A stretch of DNA of 64,000 bases from positions 1,860,001 to 1,924,000 of the forward strand of contig NC_014012.1 of the NCBI RefSeq assembly GCF_000091325.1, read 5' to 3'. Shown here in pieces: positions 19,378 through 29,449 of the stretch. Below the pieces are notes generated by a model. The model was not told where the DNA came from, searched no databases, and saw only the letters and a list, made by a program, of their open reading frames with translations. Made by a program: the position numbers and the translations under genes. Origin of the DNA: Shewanella violacea DSS12 (GTDB lineage Bacteria; Pseudomonadota; Gammaproteobacteria; Enterobacterales; Shewanellaceae). How positions within the stretch are numbered: the first letter of the stretch is position 1; each line of letters begins with the position of its first letter.

Positions 19378-19809
19378 CTAAACCAATCGGCTATGTCCCC
19401 GCTCATACATGGCTCTTAAGTGATCGTCTATGGCCTTTAATACCGCTGAGCGATTAATGACGCCGATTAATTTTTCCTCTTCATCGACTATGGGATAAAT
19501 TTTAGGTTTGTGGTGGGTCATCTGCTGCGCTAAATCCAGTACAGAAGATTCCTTCTTCACAGTAAGAGGATCGCCATGCATCACATCTCCCACATCACAA
19601 TGATTTTCGTTGAGATAAGTGGCTTCGAGCATCTTGATTAAGCAGTCTTGCTCGGATAGAAAGCCTATGACCTTCCTATTTTCATCAATGACGGGTCCAC
19701 CAATCTGTTGGTTCTGCAAGAAGAGTTCTACTGCCTCTGCAATTGGCATATGCGCTGTAAATGTCACTGGATGTCTATTCATGTAGTCAGCAATTTTAAT
19801 CGACTCCAT
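19378..19809 (-). CDS. CBS-domain-pair protein
   Basis: A 143-residue protein made of two CBS motifs (about residues 8-65 and 75-135: VTFTAHMPIAEAVELFLQ, GGPVIDENRKVIGFLSE, then LTVKKESSVLDLAQQM, YPIVDEEEKLIGVINR). Stand-alone CBS pairs usually bind adenine nucleotides and act as energy sensors; no effector domain is attached. I chose ATG at 19809 because AAGGAG stands 6 bases before it; the frame is open for 61 codons upstream, but that part is A/T-rich with no ribosome site. Confidence 0.88.
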   Translation of the reverse strand: MESIKIADYMNRHPVTFTAHMPIAEAVELFLQNQQIGGPVIDENRKVIGFLSEQDCLIKMLEATYLNENHCDVGDVMHGDPLTVKKESSVLDLAQQMTHHKPKIYPIVDEEEKLIGVINRSAVLKAIDDHLRAMYERGHSRLV

Positions 19810-20098
19810 AGCTCGCTCCTTTATGCAACTGAGTAGTCCGGTCTGTGGTGTTAACTTAATGTTGAAGTGAGAATACTTAGTCAGTGATATGCCTAAGCAT
19901 CTGAAAATATGCTCTCTTGTTATAAGATTAGACGGAATTTTTTGTTTTGTTAGATTGATAAACAAAAAGAAATAAAACAAATGAATAAACAAAATATCCA
20001 GTGACTTAAATTATTACGAGTAAAAATGTTAAACTTAGTGTCTATTATTTAATGCTTTGCCAGCATAATTAACTGGCTTGAGAGCAGGGGAACCCGTG

Positions 20099-20791
20099 AT
20101 GACTCATCAGTTGACCTATGTGGGACGTCAAACAAGCCGAAGTGATGGCGAGGCGAGGCGCCTGGTTATTTTAGAAGCCACCTTAAGGCTCATCGTTAGA
20201 GAGGGGATCCGTGGGGTTCGCCATCGCGCCGTGGCGAAAGAAGCCGATGTACCTTTAGCGTCTACGACCTATTATTTTAAAGACATCAAAGATCTTATTA
20301 GCGACTCACTAACCTACTTTGCCGAAAAGACCTTATGGATGAATAAGGAATTAGAAATCCGCAGCTTCGAGTTACTCAAACAGCTTAGCAGTGTCAGACT
20401 AGGGGCGGGTGAAGGCGATTATAAAGCGAGTGACGATACAGAGTTATTAGTGAGTAAGTTAACGCTATTTATCAGTGCCCATATCCGAGAGCAAGTGTCT
20501 CGCAGAGACGATCGAATATTGGAGGTGGCTTTTCATGAGGAAGCGCTGAGGAATAAACAACTTGCCAGTGCGATAAAGCGCTTAGATGAGTCATTATTGT
20601 CGACGGTTCAAGGTTTTTTCCAGCAGCTGGATTCGAGCAACTCGTTGGCGGATGCTTACCAAATAATAGGCTTGATTAAGCTGCTGGAATATCAATCTAT
20701 CGTTCGAGATGATAAAGGGGAACCTGGACCCGATTTTGAAAAAATATTCAGTGTGACGATTCGAAACATCATCAGAGGTATTGTTTCGTAA
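20099..20791 (+). CDS. TetR-family transcriptional regulator
   Basis: The 230-residue product has an N-terminal TetR helix-turn-helix (VILEATLRLIVREGIRGVRHRAVAKEADVPLASTTYYFKDIKDLISDSL, cut into its usual three helices) and an all-helical ligand domain that I cannot assign to a ligand class. AGGGGA lies 7 bases before ATG 20099; an in-frame TTG at 20078 is less likely. It is convergent with cysK and shares a bidirectional terminator with it. Confidence 0.88.
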   Translation: MTHQLTYVGRQTSRSDGEARRLVILEATLRLIVREGIRGVRHRAVAKEADVPLASTTYYFKDIKDLISDSLTYFAEKTLWMNKELEIRSFELLKQLSSVRLGAGEGDYKASDDTELLVSKLTLFISAHIREQVSRRDDRILEVAFHEEALRNKQLASAIKRLDESLLSTVQGFFQQLDSSNSLADAYQIIGLIKLLEYQSIVRDDKGEPGPDFEKIFSVTIRNIIRGIVS

Positions 20792-20802
20792 CTGGAAGAC
20801 AT

Positions 20803-20834
20803 AAAAAAACCGGATATCAGATCCGGTTTTTTAT
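20803..20834. terminator. Bidirectional terminator between tetR-like gene and cysK
   Basis: The stem CCGGAT / ATCCGG, flanked by A7 on the left and T6 on the right (which can extend the stem), makes a rho-independent terminator in both directions. It lies 12 bp after the regulator stop and just before the cysK stop. Confidence 0.85.
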
Positions 20835-20851
20835 TCGAGTGTCAGTGGCGC

Positions 20852-21820
20852 TTACTGAACGTTTTCAACGTCAGAAAATTCACCCTGGAATAAGGCTGAT
20901 GAGAGATAACGCTCGGCAGCTGAGGGTAGAATCACGACTATGGTCTTGCCTTCAAATTCAGGAAGCTCGGCAATGCGATTGGCAGCCACTACCGCTGCGC
21001 CAGAAGAGATGCCTACTAAGATGCCTTCTTCTTTCATTAAACGCTGAGCCATTTCAATTGACTCCTCGTTTGTCACAGCTTCTACGCGATCGATCATTTC
21101 CAGATCTAAGTTTCCAGGAATAAATCCTGCACCTATACCTTGGATCTTATGTGGTCCAGGTTGTATTTTTTGACCCGCAAGAGTTTGGGCGATAACAGGT
21201 GAATCAGCTGGCTCTACAGCAACAGAAGTGATTGCCTTACCCTTAGCATTCTTAATATAACGACTCACACCTGTGATGGTACCGCCAGTGCCCACGCCCG
21301 CCACAACAACATCGACTTCACCGTCGGTGTCATTCCAGATCTCTGGACCGGTTGTTTTCTCATGGATCTCTGGGTTAGCCGGATTATCAAATTGCTGTAG
21401 CAGTACATATTTTTCAGGAGCTGATTGACGAATTTCTTCGGCCTTATCGATAGCGCCCTTCATGCCCTTAGCACCTTCGGTAAGCACTAGATTTGCGCCC
21501 AAAGCTTTTAGTAGCTTACGGCGTTCCAGACTCATGGTATTAGGCATAGTCAGAGTCAGCTTATAACCGCGAGCGGCAGCAACGTAAGCCAGGGCGATAC
21601 CTGTATTGCCCGATGTTGGCTCAATGAGCTCTTTGCCTTGAGTCAGCAAACCTTTCTTCTCAGCATCCCAAATCATATTTGCACCGATGCGACACTTAAC
21701 ACTAAAGCTAGGATTTCTGGCTTCTACTTTAGCTAAAACATTGCCCTTGCTCACACGTTTTAGACGAACAAGAGGGGTGTTACCTATGGTATATGAATTG
21801 TCTTCGAAAATTTTGCTCAT
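20852..21820 (-). CDS. cysK: Cysteine synthase A (O-acetylserine sulfhydrylase)
   Basis: PLP enzyme of cysteine biosynthesis: it makes L-cysteine from O-acetyl-L-serine and sulfide. The 322-residue product has the PLP-lysine segment [19 protein letters not shown], the substrate loop [20 protein letters not shown], the phosphate-binding loop [16 protein letters not shown] and the CysK-type [17 protein letters not shown] at 21820 follows an AGGAG about 10 bases upstream; an 18-codon upstream extension lacks support. Confidence 0.96.
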   Translation of the reverse strand: MSKIFEDNSYTIGNTPLVRLKRVSKGNVLAKVEARNPSFSVKCRIGANMIWDAEKKGLLTQGKELIEPTSGNTGIALAYVAAARGYKLTLTMPNTMSLERRKLLKALGANLVLTEGAKGMKGAIDKAEEIRQSAPEKYVLLQQFDNPANPEIHEKTTGPEIWNDTDGEVDVVVAGVGTGGTITGVSRYIKNAKGKAITSVAVEPADSPVIAQTLAGQKIQPGPHKIQGIGAGFIPGNLDLEMIDRVEAVTNEESIEMAQRLMKEEGILVGISSGAAVVAANRIAELPEFEGKTIVVILPSAAERYLSSALFQGEFSDVENVQ

Positions 21821-22125
21821 TGGTTGCTTGCTCCTGTGAATATACAAGTAAATCATAATCGCCTTTAGTGGCAATAGAAATCTTAGTTTGTTCTTCGTTA
21901 TTCCATTTAGTTATTAAACATCATTAATTGAGTATTAAATCTTGGGTCGCAAATGGGGTTAAAGTGTTAACCTATTGTATCTAATATGGATTAGCGCTTG
22001 TATTAACGACTAAATTCAAGATGTTTAATATAGAGGTATTTAGCTAATTTAGACATAATATTTTTGTTCACATTGGCATAAGTGCACTTGTGCATAAACT
22101 AAAAAATAAATAAAAGCGGATAACT
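21821..22125. other. Intergenic region between divergent cysK and RDD gene
   Basis: A/T-rich, non-coding, about 305 bp between two divergent genes; it should hold both promoters. I see no clear operator. Confidence 0.4.
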
Positions 22126-23370
22126 ATGACAAGTGCCACTCACGAGACAAAATCTGCCTACGCCTCAAAAATTGATCCAAAGACAGATCCTAAGTCAATA
22201 GTCACTCCTTTTGCCTTCGAGATTGCGCCTCAAGTGCTCTATACCCCGTTAGCGACACCGATGAAGCGAGGCCTAGCTATCCTTGTTGATGGCTTGTTGA
22301 TCTCAGTGCTTGCAGAGCAGGCAGGCTTAGTGTTTATCTTATTTGTGGGCTTGACTCTGCTGATCCAAAAAAAGAGTCGTGAACTGGGAAGATTGTTTAA
22401 ATGGGGCCTGTATCTCGCCATGTTGGTGATGATGCTTTGGGTAACACTAGGAGACTTCTTATCCTCAACTGATGATGATGATTTAAATACAGAGTCAGAT
22501 TTTTCCACCACAGATATGAGTATCAAAAAAGTCGGTCAGTTTATCGGTTATGTGCCTCATATCATAGGTTTTAGCACTTGTTTAACTTTAGATTGTGCCG
22601 AGATTGAGTTAGCTAAGTTAGTGCCAGCTCTAAGGGCATCAGCACTGCCATTTTCGGAACAAGCATCGATACTCAAGAATGTCATAGAAGATATCGACTT
22701 ATCTAACGCCGATAAGGCAAGCCTGAGGCAGCACATAGCGCAAGATCTGGCCGAATTGGATGATTTAAATAAGCTAGCGTTAAATAGACAAGATAAAAAT
22801 CAGCGAAATGAGGCTTCTGTTACTAAGGAGGCTGAATTACTCCCGCCCCAGGGAGCTGAACAATCCGGCGCAGAGGAAGTCCTGACCAATCCCTTGGTGT
22901 TACAAGAGCTGAACCTAGCGGATGGTATGCAAGAATTGCATGAGTTGAGCCAATCTGATGAACTGAGCCAGTTACAAGAATTAGACCCAAAATCGGATGA
23001 CGAAGCAGATGACTACAGCCTAATTTCCTGGGTCATGGGGATACTCAATGATTTAGGTTTAGGCTTTGGCTGGGCGGCTTTTTACTTTACCGTGTTTACT
23101 GCCTGGTTTGACGGACAAACTTTGGGTAAGAAGCTATTTAGGATCAGAGTTATCCAGCTTGATGGAACTAAGCTCTCCCTATGGGATGCATTTGGTCGTT
23201 ATGGTGGCTATGGCGCTGGGTTTGCGACCGGGCTACTCGGATTTCTCCAGATATTTTGGGATGCAAACAGGCAGGCAATACAAGATAAAATTTCGGCCAC
23301 TGTGGTGATAGATCTCAAGAGAGCCAAAATCACACCTGTGAGTGATAGTCAGTCACTGATTAAATCTTGA
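22126..23370 (+). CDS. RDD-family membrane protein with a long acidic insert
   Basis: The RDD domain usually has three helices in about 140-200 residues. Here it is split. The first part (KRGLAILVDGLLISVLAEQ, with the family Arg-Asp, then two or three helices to about residue 115) is followed by about 180 polar residues rich in Glu, Gln, Asp and Leu. The last part has AWFDGQTLGKKLFRIRVIQLDG, the RDD C-terminal signature, and a final helix. 414 residues in total. RDD proteins are inner-membrane proteins, some linked to sodium/proton exchange; the role here is unknown. No strong ribosome site is visible. Confidence 0.85.
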   Translation: MTSATHETKSAYASKIDPKTDPKSIVTPFAFEIAPQVLYTPLATPMKRGLAILVDGLLISVLAEQAGLVFILFVGLTLLIQKKSRELGRLFKWGLYLAMLVMMLWVTLGDFLSSTDDDDLNTESDFSTTDMSIKKVGQFIGYVPHIIGFSTCLTLDCAEIELAKLVPALRASALPFSEQASILKNVIEDIDLSNADKASLRQHIAQDLAELDDLNKLALNRQDKNQRNEASVTKEAELLPPQGAEQSGAEEVLTNPLVLQELNLADGMQELHELSQSDELSQLQELDPKSDDEADDYSLISWVMGILNDLGLGFGWAAFYFTVFTAWFDGQTLGKKLFRIRVIQLDGTKLSLWDAFGRYGGYGAGFATGLLGFLQIFWDANRQAIQDKISATVVIDLKRAKITPVSDSQSLIKS

Positions 23371-23677
23371 TAGAAGCTGCTAAAAATACTCAATAATTAG
23401 CGGTAACGGTCGATAAGGCATGGCTTGCACAAACTTATCGACAAAGGTTCGGTAAATCTTTTATGGCAAACAGAGCTAAAGTGCTACCTTTAATAGATGC
23501 GATAAAACATTTTCGGCTTGATAAGTGTTAGGCATAATCCAAAGACTGGATCGTCGATATAAAAGAGAAAGGAATCTCCTGTCATAAACACCTTCAACGA
23601 AGAGAGATAAGACATGATATTTCTTCGGTGAGCAACACGAGCATAAATAGAATAAATTTAAGTTTTAGGAGAAGAGA
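23371..23677. other. Intergenic region upstream of the GGDEF gene
   Basis: About 307 bp without a recognisable gene, hairpin terminator or known operator. Confidence 0.4.
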
Positions 23678-24919
23678 TTGCGTATTTTAGTTGTAGAGGA
23701 CAGTAAAGTTGTGTCCCGTATTTTACAGCATCTTATTGCTCAGGAGCTAGACTGTGAAGTTGATTTCGCGGTGGATCTGGCGTCGGCAAAATTATTATTA
23801 GAACAGAAAGAATATTTTTTAGCGATCACAGACTTGAATTTGCCCGATGCCCAGGAAGGGGAGATTGTCAGGTTGGTTCTTTCGAAACAAACCCCCTGTA
23901 TTGTACTCACAGGAAGTCTGGACTCGGAGCAGCGTAAGCGTCTGTTACAACTTGGCATTGTCGATTATATCTTAAAAGAAAATCGTTTCAGTTATGAATA
24001 CGTCGTCCGCTTAGTTCATCGCCTCCAGCGCAATAAAAACGTCAAGGTTCTGGTTGCCGATGATTCTATGGTGAGCCGAAAGTTTGTCAGAAGTTTACTC
24101 GAGCAGCACCTCTATCAAGTCATCGAAGCCGATGACGGTAATTCAGCCTGGGACATATTACAGAATCAGCCGGATGTGCAGTTGCTTATTACCGACTACA
24201 ACATGCCGGGATTGGATGGTTTTGGTCTCATTTTGAAGGTCAGAGAAAAGTTCAGTCGGGAAGAGTTAGCAATTATTGGCCTCTCCAGTGACTCTGATGA
24301 GAGTTTATCTGCTCGATTCATTAAAAATGGTGCTAATGACTTTTTGCAGAAGCCCTTCGTCCATGAAGAGTTTCACTGTCGTGTGCTCAATACTTTGGAC
24401 TCTCTGGATATGCTACGTAAGCTGTGGGATCAAGCCAATTTGGATTACTTAACCGGTGTTTATAACCGACGTTATTTTTTCGGCCTCTTTGAAGAACAAA
24501 TTAAGCAGATTAAACAGAAGCAGGGAACCCTAACGGTTGCCTTGCTGGATATTGATTTCTTTAAGAGGGTCAACGATACCCATGGTCATGATGTGGGTGA
24601 TGAGGTGTTAGTCGAATTTTCGGCTCGCCTGAAGCACTTCTTCGGTCAACACTTTACCGTATCTCGATTCGGTGGTGAGGAGTTCACCGTGGCATTTAAA
24701 GGTTTGAATGAAGAGAAAGTTTTTGCCTTGATGGATAAGTTTCGCTCTCAACTGGAGATGAAGCCTATCGCCACTTCGAAAGGGGACATGTTCATCACTG
24801 TGAGCACAGGTATTGCGGGGCTTGCAGATGATAGTCTGGATGAACTGATCCAAAGAGCCGATAAGGCCCTTTATGATGCCAAAGAGTCGGGCCGAAATTT
24901 AGTCTGTATTGAAGCCTAG
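23678..24919 (+). CDS. Response regulator with two receiver domains and a GGDEF output domain
   Basis: A PleD-like layout: REC1 (residues 1-118, acidic pocket VVEDSK, phospho-Asp in ITDLNLPDAQ, Lys in YILKENR), REC2 (about 124-245, VADDSM, phospho-Asp in LITDYNMPGLDG, Lys in FLQKPF), then a diguanylate cyclase domain (about 255-413) with an RFGGEEF active site. It should make cyclic di-GMP from two GTP when activated by phosphorylation. The residues five positions before GGEEF do not form the RxxD inhibitory site, so product feedback by that route is unlikely. The start is TTG at 23678 with AGGAG 6 bases upstream; MRILVVEDS is the expected REC beginning. Confidence 0.93.
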   Translation: MRILVVEDSKVVSRILQHLIAQELDCEVDFAVDLASAKLLLEQKEYFLAITDLNLPDAQEGEIVRLVLSKQTPCIVLTGSLDSEQRKRLLQLGIVDYILKENRFSYEYVVRLVHRLQRNKNVKVLVADDSMVSRKFVRSLLEQHLYQVIEADDGNSAWDILQNQPDVQLLITDYNMPGLDGFGLILKVREKFSREELAIIGLSSDSDESLSARFIKNGANDFLQKPFVHEEFHCRVLNTLDSLDMLRKLWDQANLDYLTGVYNRRYFFGLFEEQIKQIKQKQGTLTVALLDIDFFKRVNDTHGHDVGDEVLVEFSARLKHFFGQHFTVSRFGGEEFTVAFKGLNEEKVFALMDKFRSQLEMKPIATSKGDMFITVSTGIAGLADDSLDELIQRADKALYDAKESGRNLVCIEA

Positions 24920-24943
24920 GCTCACTTTATTTTTGAGTAAGCC
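24919..24943. terminator. Hairpin between convergent GGDEF and MarR genes
   Basis: An imperfect stem (GGCTCACTT with GAGTAAGCC, one mismatch) around a T-rich loop lies just between the two convergent stops. It may serve both genes; there is no T-run outside the stem. Confidence 0.35.
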
Positions 24944-24949
24944 GTAGCG

Positions 24950-25426
24950 CTAGTCTTCGGCTTGAATTTGTCCAACCAGTAATACGGGGGCCGCATCTAG
25001 CTCCTGAGCATCCATCATAGAAGCGATGCGCTCAACGGACGACAGCAGTTGGCTTTGTTCCCACCCTTCGAGATTTTGATAGCGGGTAATAAAATGCTCT
25101 TGAAGGGGCTTGGGTGCTGCGCTCAGTAACGCTTGTCCTGCTTCACTCAATGACAGATGAACTTTGCGTTTATCGGTTTCGCTGCGAGTTCGAATCACCA
25201 ATTTACGGCTCTCGAGTCTATCGATAATGGTGGTCACAGTGGCTGGACTCAGGGCAACTTCTTGGGCTATCTCTTTAACGAGAGGAGCGTCTAAATGGGC
25301 AATGTTCTGCATAACCATGAGTTGAGGGCCAGTTAATCCGGATTGTTTGTTCAGCTGACGGGAATGTATATCGATGGCCCGAATAACCCGGCGCAGTGAA
25401 ATTAATAGTTGTTCGTATTTTTCCAT
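24950..25426 (-). CDS. MarR-family transcriptional regulator
   Basis: 158 residues with the MarR winged helix: SGLTGPQLMVMQNIAHL, VKEIAQEVALSPATVTTIIDRLESRKLVIRTRSETDKRKVHLSLSEAG (split here: recognition helix around PATVTTIIDRLE, wing around TRSETDKRKVHL). These act as dimeric repressors released by small aromatic or osmolyte-like ligands. It lies downstream of the porin and BCCT transporter on the same strand, so a role in osmolyte-linked control is possible but not shown. The start is ATG at 25426 with GGGGAGG just upstream; a 16-codon extension is open. Confidence 0.9.
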   Translation of the reverse strand: MEKYEQLLISLRRVIRAIDIHSRQLNKQSGLTGPQLMVMQNIAHLDAPLVKEIAQEVALSPATVTTIIDRLESRKLVIRTRSETDKRKVHLSLSEAGQALLSAAPKPLQEHFITRYQNLEGWEQSQLLSSVERIASMMDAQELDAAPVLLVGQIQAED

Positions 25427-25553
25427 AATCCTCCCCTTTTTTAACACCTTAACAGAATCTTCAGTGAGACTCATATATCAAAAATGCAGAATAACGTTTA
25501 AACGTTATTCTGCATGACTAATCGACTAAGTAAACTTGCTGAGCAAGGCCTAG

Positions 25554-26261
25554 TTAAAAATTAAAGGTGCGCGACACAGACACTACCGCACGGGTATCGC
25601 TGCTATCCGTGTGCATGCTGGTATTTTCTACTGCTAGGTTAAAGTTGAAACCTGTCCAGCTTGTCATATACTCGGCGCGGTAATGGTTATAAGCCTTATC
25701 ACCATCCCATGCCCACTTGTCTTCATCGAGAGAGGTTGAGCGGTCAAAAACGACACGAATATCGTGACCTTGGGCAATAGTAAATGTATGCGCCGCCATC
25801 ATGATGTAATGACCTGCATCGACACCAAAATAATCCCATGAATACCAGAAGTTAAGCTCACTCTGTCCGATTGATGAAGCATAACCAAACTTGGTGTATA
25901 GCTCTGGGTACTGATATTCATCTGAGCCCGAGTCACCATGATAGGTGTAATAAGCGATACCGGCATCCAAAGACACACTTTGTGTCAGCTGGTAGAACTT
26001 ACCGCCATAGAAATCTAACTCTAACCAGGTATCGTCACCTGAGCCAAAGTCGACATTCGAGGCCCATGTGCCTACATACCAACCGGAATCTGCTGCATAG
26101 TCCAGGCTAGCCTGTAAGGCTGGGCCATTATCAGTCTGGCTCACACCGTTGAAGGTGTAATCAGATACAGCAGTGACTGTCGAGCTTACGCCTGCTATCG
26201 CTGTTGTAGGTAGGGCGATTAGTCCCAGGAATGCGATCTGTTTTATTGTATTGTTCATCAT
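25554..26261 (-). CDS. TorF-family putative porin
   Basis: A 235-residue outer-membrane protein with a signal peptide (NNTIKQIAFLGLIALPTTAIAG, cleavage after AIA) and a beta-rich body that opens with VSSTVTAVSDYTFNGVSQTDNGPALQASLDY. That opening and the length fit the TIGR02001/TorF putative porin group. The C-terminus ends SVSRTFNF, with the terminal Phe expected for outer-membrane barrel insertion. It follows the BCCT transporter by 25 bp and is probably co-transcribed with it. Two adjacent ATGs (26261 and 26258) are both possible. Confidence 0.86.
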   Translation of the reverse strand: MMNNTIKQIAFLGLIALPTTAIAGVSSTVTAVSDYTFNGVSQTDNGPALQASLDYAADSGWYVGTWASNVDFGSGDDTWLELDFYGGKFYQLTQSVSLDAGIAYYTYHGDSGSDEYQYPELYTKFGYASSIGQSELNFWYSWDYFGVDAGHYIMMAAHTFTIAQGHDIRVVFDRSTSLDEDKWAWDGDKAYNHYRAEYMTSWTGFNFNLAVENTSMHTDSSDTRAVVSVSRTFNF

Positions 26262-26286
26262 CTTCTCTTTCTTCAATTTCAGCTTA

Positions 26287-27504
26287 TTAGTTAGCTAATT
26301 CAATTTTATTAAAATCAATCTTGTTTTCTTTCGGTGACTGCTTGATGGCCGCCACTTGCTTATATTTCTTGGCTAAGATATATCCGAAGCAACCTAAAAT
26401 CAGTCCAATAGCTACCGCACCAACCCACTGTATTTGCAAGAAATCCAGTTGGAACAGCAAGGTTAAGCCACTCATTAGCACTAGGTTACCAATGATGTAC
26501 TTGGTCTTACCCAAACGTTGCACAGTTAAGTTTAGATTGTCTGTGTAGAGTCGGATCAGTGAATCCAGTGAATTGATCACAAAGGTGATACCCACCAGGA
26601 CCATAGCTAAGTTATAAAAACCTGTGGTCGCGATATCGTTGGCGCTGTAGTAATAGAGCACAGTGAACCAGATTGCGATTGGGATAGATGGGAATACCAT
26701 CATGGCAATCAAGACTTGATAGGTCTTCATACCGCCCACAAAGCGTGAGGTAAACTGACCAATCATGATGCTCCATGCGAACCACCAGAACAGATAGAAT
26801 TCATGGTAATCATTCATAGGCAACACAAAGTGATGCAGATTGCCGAAGTAATCACCGATCATGGCAAAGGTGGTAACAAACTCACCGATACTCGAACCGT
26901 CTGATAAGAAGGCGCCGGCCCACATGATCACGATCAAACCTAAGAACATCCAAGTACTGGCTAAGCTCAGGGTTCGAACGTAGCGGATACTGGTACTGGA
27001 ATATACCGCTGTGGCAATCACGGCGAAGACAATCAGATAGAAACTGCTGACGATAGTCTCACCATCACCCATTCCCGGCAGATACCAAGGTAGATTTGTC
27101 AGTAACAGGTAAGCGGTGAAGGCACAGGTACCAATAATGACCAGGTTATTGATAAACTTAATCAGTGGGATCTCAAAGAATTTAACTCTCGGCTCTATCA
27201 CACAGAAATAGAAGCAAGTTAAGAAGTAAAATGCCCAGATCAGAAATGCCCAGAAGCCAAACTCTATGGCCAGTGGATTGCTAAAACCGTATTCCGGACT
27301 CGCGGCGACATCCGCATATCCGGCAAATTCGGTGAGCGGGAACATGATAAGTCCCACGTCGAGTCCCGAGGTAAACAGTATGGCAATAAAGGTAAAAGTA
27401 CGAACTGGGGTGACACCGATACACTCCACATTACCCCAACGGTAAATAACAAAAGCGATAGCGGCGAAGGTAAATAATATCCCGATAGTAAGCCAGATTG
27501 TCAT
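26287..27504 (-). CDS. BCCT-family (choline/betaine/carnitine) transporter, short form
   Basis: The protein is mostly transmembrane helices and has the BCCT hallmark aromatic stretch in helix 8, FYLFWWFAWSIMIGQFTSRFVGG, matching the family WWxxWxxxxGxFxxRxxxG pattern. It is 405 residues, shorter than typical BetT/BetP (about 480-700): it lacks their long hydrophilic tails and seems to have fewer helices. Its place after betA suggests choline uptake for the betaine pathway. The start ATG at 27504 has an AGGAG about 7 bases upstream. A 240-bp gap separates it from betA, so it may have its own promoter. Confidence 0.87.
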   Translation of the reverse strand: MTIWLTIGILFTFAAIAFVIYRWGNVECIGVTPVRTFTFIAILFTSGLDVGLIMFPLTEFAGYADVAASPEYGFSNPLAIEFGFWAFLIWAFYFLTCFYFCVIEPRVKFFEIPLIKFINNLVIIGTCAFTAYLLLTNLPWYLPGMGDGETIVSSFYLIVFAVIATAVYSSTSIRYVRTLSLASTWMFLGLIVIMWAGAFLSDGSSIGEFVTTFAMIGDYFGNLHHFVLPMNDYHEFYLFWWFAWSIMIGQFTSRFVGGMKTYQVLIAMMVFPSIPIAIWFTVLYYYSANDIATTGFYNLAMVLVGITFVINSLDSLIRLYTDNLNLTVQRLGKTKYIIGNLVLMSGLTLLFQLDFLQIQWVGAVAIGLILGCFGYILAKKYKQVAAIKQSPKENKIDFNKIELAN

Positions 27505-27715
27505 TATTGTTCTCCTGTCTTAATATTCTGGTACAACATAGATTTAGTTCCTTATTTTTTTTAAAACATGCCAAGGAACAAGGTATTAAACTCGTAAGAA
27601 TCCCTCAAGCCTTAAACATCGATGCTACAAAATTTAAGGATTGATAAATTGAACTTGGCGTTAAATAGGGCCATTTAGCCGCTAGGGCTCAGGCTGGCCT
27701 TACTACCCTGTGTCC

Positions 27716-27741
27716 TGATGACTTGGGTTAACAAGTCATCA
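27716..27741. terminator. Hairpin directly after betA
   Basis: A 10-bp perfect stem (TGATGACTTG / CAAGTCATCA) with a 6-base loop begins 5 bp after the betA stop. It lacks a T-run, so it may pause or protect the message rather than fully terminate it, and the BCCT gene may still be partly co-transcribed. Confidence 0.45.
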
Positions 27742-27745
27742 GAGG

Positions 27746-29446
27746 TTATCTTTTTGGTGACTTTAACCTTTGTTTTTCTTGCCAATTATCGGCTAAGGTG
27801 ACGGGTGCCGTACTGGCCATAAGCGGTGTATTACCCAAAATAAGATCGGCCGCGCGCTCGGCCACCATGATAGTGGGTGAGTTTAGGTTGCCATTGGGAA
27901 TGGTGGGGAAAATTGATGAATCAACCACCCTAAGCCCTTGGACGCCGTGAACTCTGGTTTCTGAGTCCACTACAGCCATGTCATCTTCACCCATCTTGCA
28001 TGAACAGGAAGGGTGATAGGCACTCTCGACCGAGCTTCGCACGAAGGCATCGATTTCTGTATCGGTTTGAACCCCGATGCCTGGCTGGATCTCTTCGCCA
28101 CGGTACTCATCGAGTCCGGGCTGATTGATGATCTCTCGAGTTAAACGTACACAAGCACGAAAGCCTTCAATATCATCTTGATGAGACAGGTAATTGAATT
28201 GAATGCTCGGGGCCGCATGGGGATCATTGGAGACAACTTTGACCGCTCCACGACTCTTTGGCTTGTTGTGACCTATGTGAACCTGGAATCCATGTCCAGC
28301 GAAGGCCTCTTTGCCGTCATAGCGCATAGCAGCAGGCAAGAAGTGGTATTGTAGATCGGGCCATTCCAAACCTGCTTTAGAGCGAATAAAGCCACAAGAT
28401 TCGAAGTGATTGGTGGCGCCTAAACCAGATTTATTTAAGATCCAGCGGGTACCAATATATAGCTTATTCAGTGGATCGAGTTTGCCATTGAGCGAAATCG
28501 GTTTAAGGCACTTAAACTGAAAATAGAACTCGAGATGATCTTGTAGATTCTCGCCTACTCCAGGTAACTCATGTACCAGGTCAATGTTTGCCTTAGCCAA
28601 GGTATCGGCTTTACCAATACCGGACAACTGCAGAATATGTGGCGAGCCGATGGAGCCTGCACTCAGCACCACTTCCTTGTTGCACTGGATATCGGTTATC
28701 TTGCCTTTACGCTCAAAACGTACACCTATGGCTTTTTTACCCTCAAATAACACCTTATGCACCAAGGCATGGGTGATTACCGTCAGGTTACTGCGTTTCA
28801 TCGCAGGCCTAAGGTACGCATTGGCCGTAGACCAACGTACGCCATTCTTGATGGTCATATGCATAGGGCCAAAGCCCTCTTGCTGAGCACCATTATAATC
28901 CGCAGTTGCCAAATATCCGGCATCGACTCCCGCATCGACGAAGGCCTGATATAAAGGGTTCTTCATCTGGTTGCCGTTATTAACTGCCAGAGGTCCCGCA
29001 TCTCCACGGTATTCATCGGCGCCAAAGGCCCAGGTTTCGGCTTTCTGGAAGTAGGGCAGGCAATGGGCATAATCCCAATCTTTTGCGCCGCTTAGCTGCC
29101 ACTCATCGAAATCACGAGCATGACCTCTAACATAGACCATGCCATTAATTGAGGATGAGCCACCTAATACTTTGCCGCGAGGACAATGCATACGGCGATT
29201 GTCCAGATGAGGCTCGGCTTCGGTCTCAAATTGCCATGCATATTTGGCACTGTTCATTGGGATCGACAGGGCTGTAGGCATCTGGATGAAGATGCTTCTA
29301 TCACTGCCACCTGTCTCTAATAAGAGCACCTTGTTTGCTGGATTTTCCGATAGGCGGTTGGCTAATACACAACCTGCGCTACCTGCGCCAACTACGATGT
29401 AATCGTACTCGGATTGTTTTTGTGTCTGGGTATTTGTCATATTCAT
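27746..29446 (-). CDS. betA: Choline dehydrogenase
   Basis: GMC-family flavoprotein that oxidises choline to betaine aldehyde at the membrane. The 566-residue product has the ADP-binding motif [20 protein letters not shown] near the N-terminus, the GMC signature [33 protein letters not shown], and the C-terminal active-site regions [12 protein letters not shown] and [21 protein letters not shown] (shown here as landmarks). The length is normal. It starts 4 bp after the betB stop; betI, betB and betA form one operon on the minus strand. Confidence 0.95.
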   Translation of the reverse strand: MNMTNTQTQKQSEYDYIVVGAGSAGCVLANRLSENPANKVLLLETGGSDRSIFIQMPTALSIPMNSAKYAWQFETEAEPHLDNRRMHCPRGKVLGGSSSINGMVYVRGHARDFDEWQLSGAKDWDYAHCLPYFQKAETWAFGADEYRGDAGPLAVNNGNQMKNPLYQAFVDAGVDAGYLATADYNGAQQEGFGPMHMTIKNGVRWSTANAYLRPAMKRSNLTVITHALVHKVLFEGKKAIGVRFERKGKITDIQCNKEVVLSAGSIGSPHILQLSGIGKADTLAKANIDLVHELPGVGENLQDHLEFYFQFKCLKPISLNGKLDPLNKLYIGTRWILNKSGLGATNHFESCGFIRSKAGLEWPDLQYHFLPAAMRYDGKEAFAGHGFQVHIGHNKPKSRGAVKVVSNDPHAAPSIQFNYLSHQDDIEGFRACVRLTREIINQPGLDEYRGEEIQPGIGVQTDTEIDAFVRSSVESAYHPSCSCKMGEDDMAVVDSETRVHGVQGLRVVDSSIFPTIPNGNLNSPTIMVAERAADLILGNTPLMASTAPVTLADNWQEKQRLKSPKR

Positions 29447-29449
29447 GTC

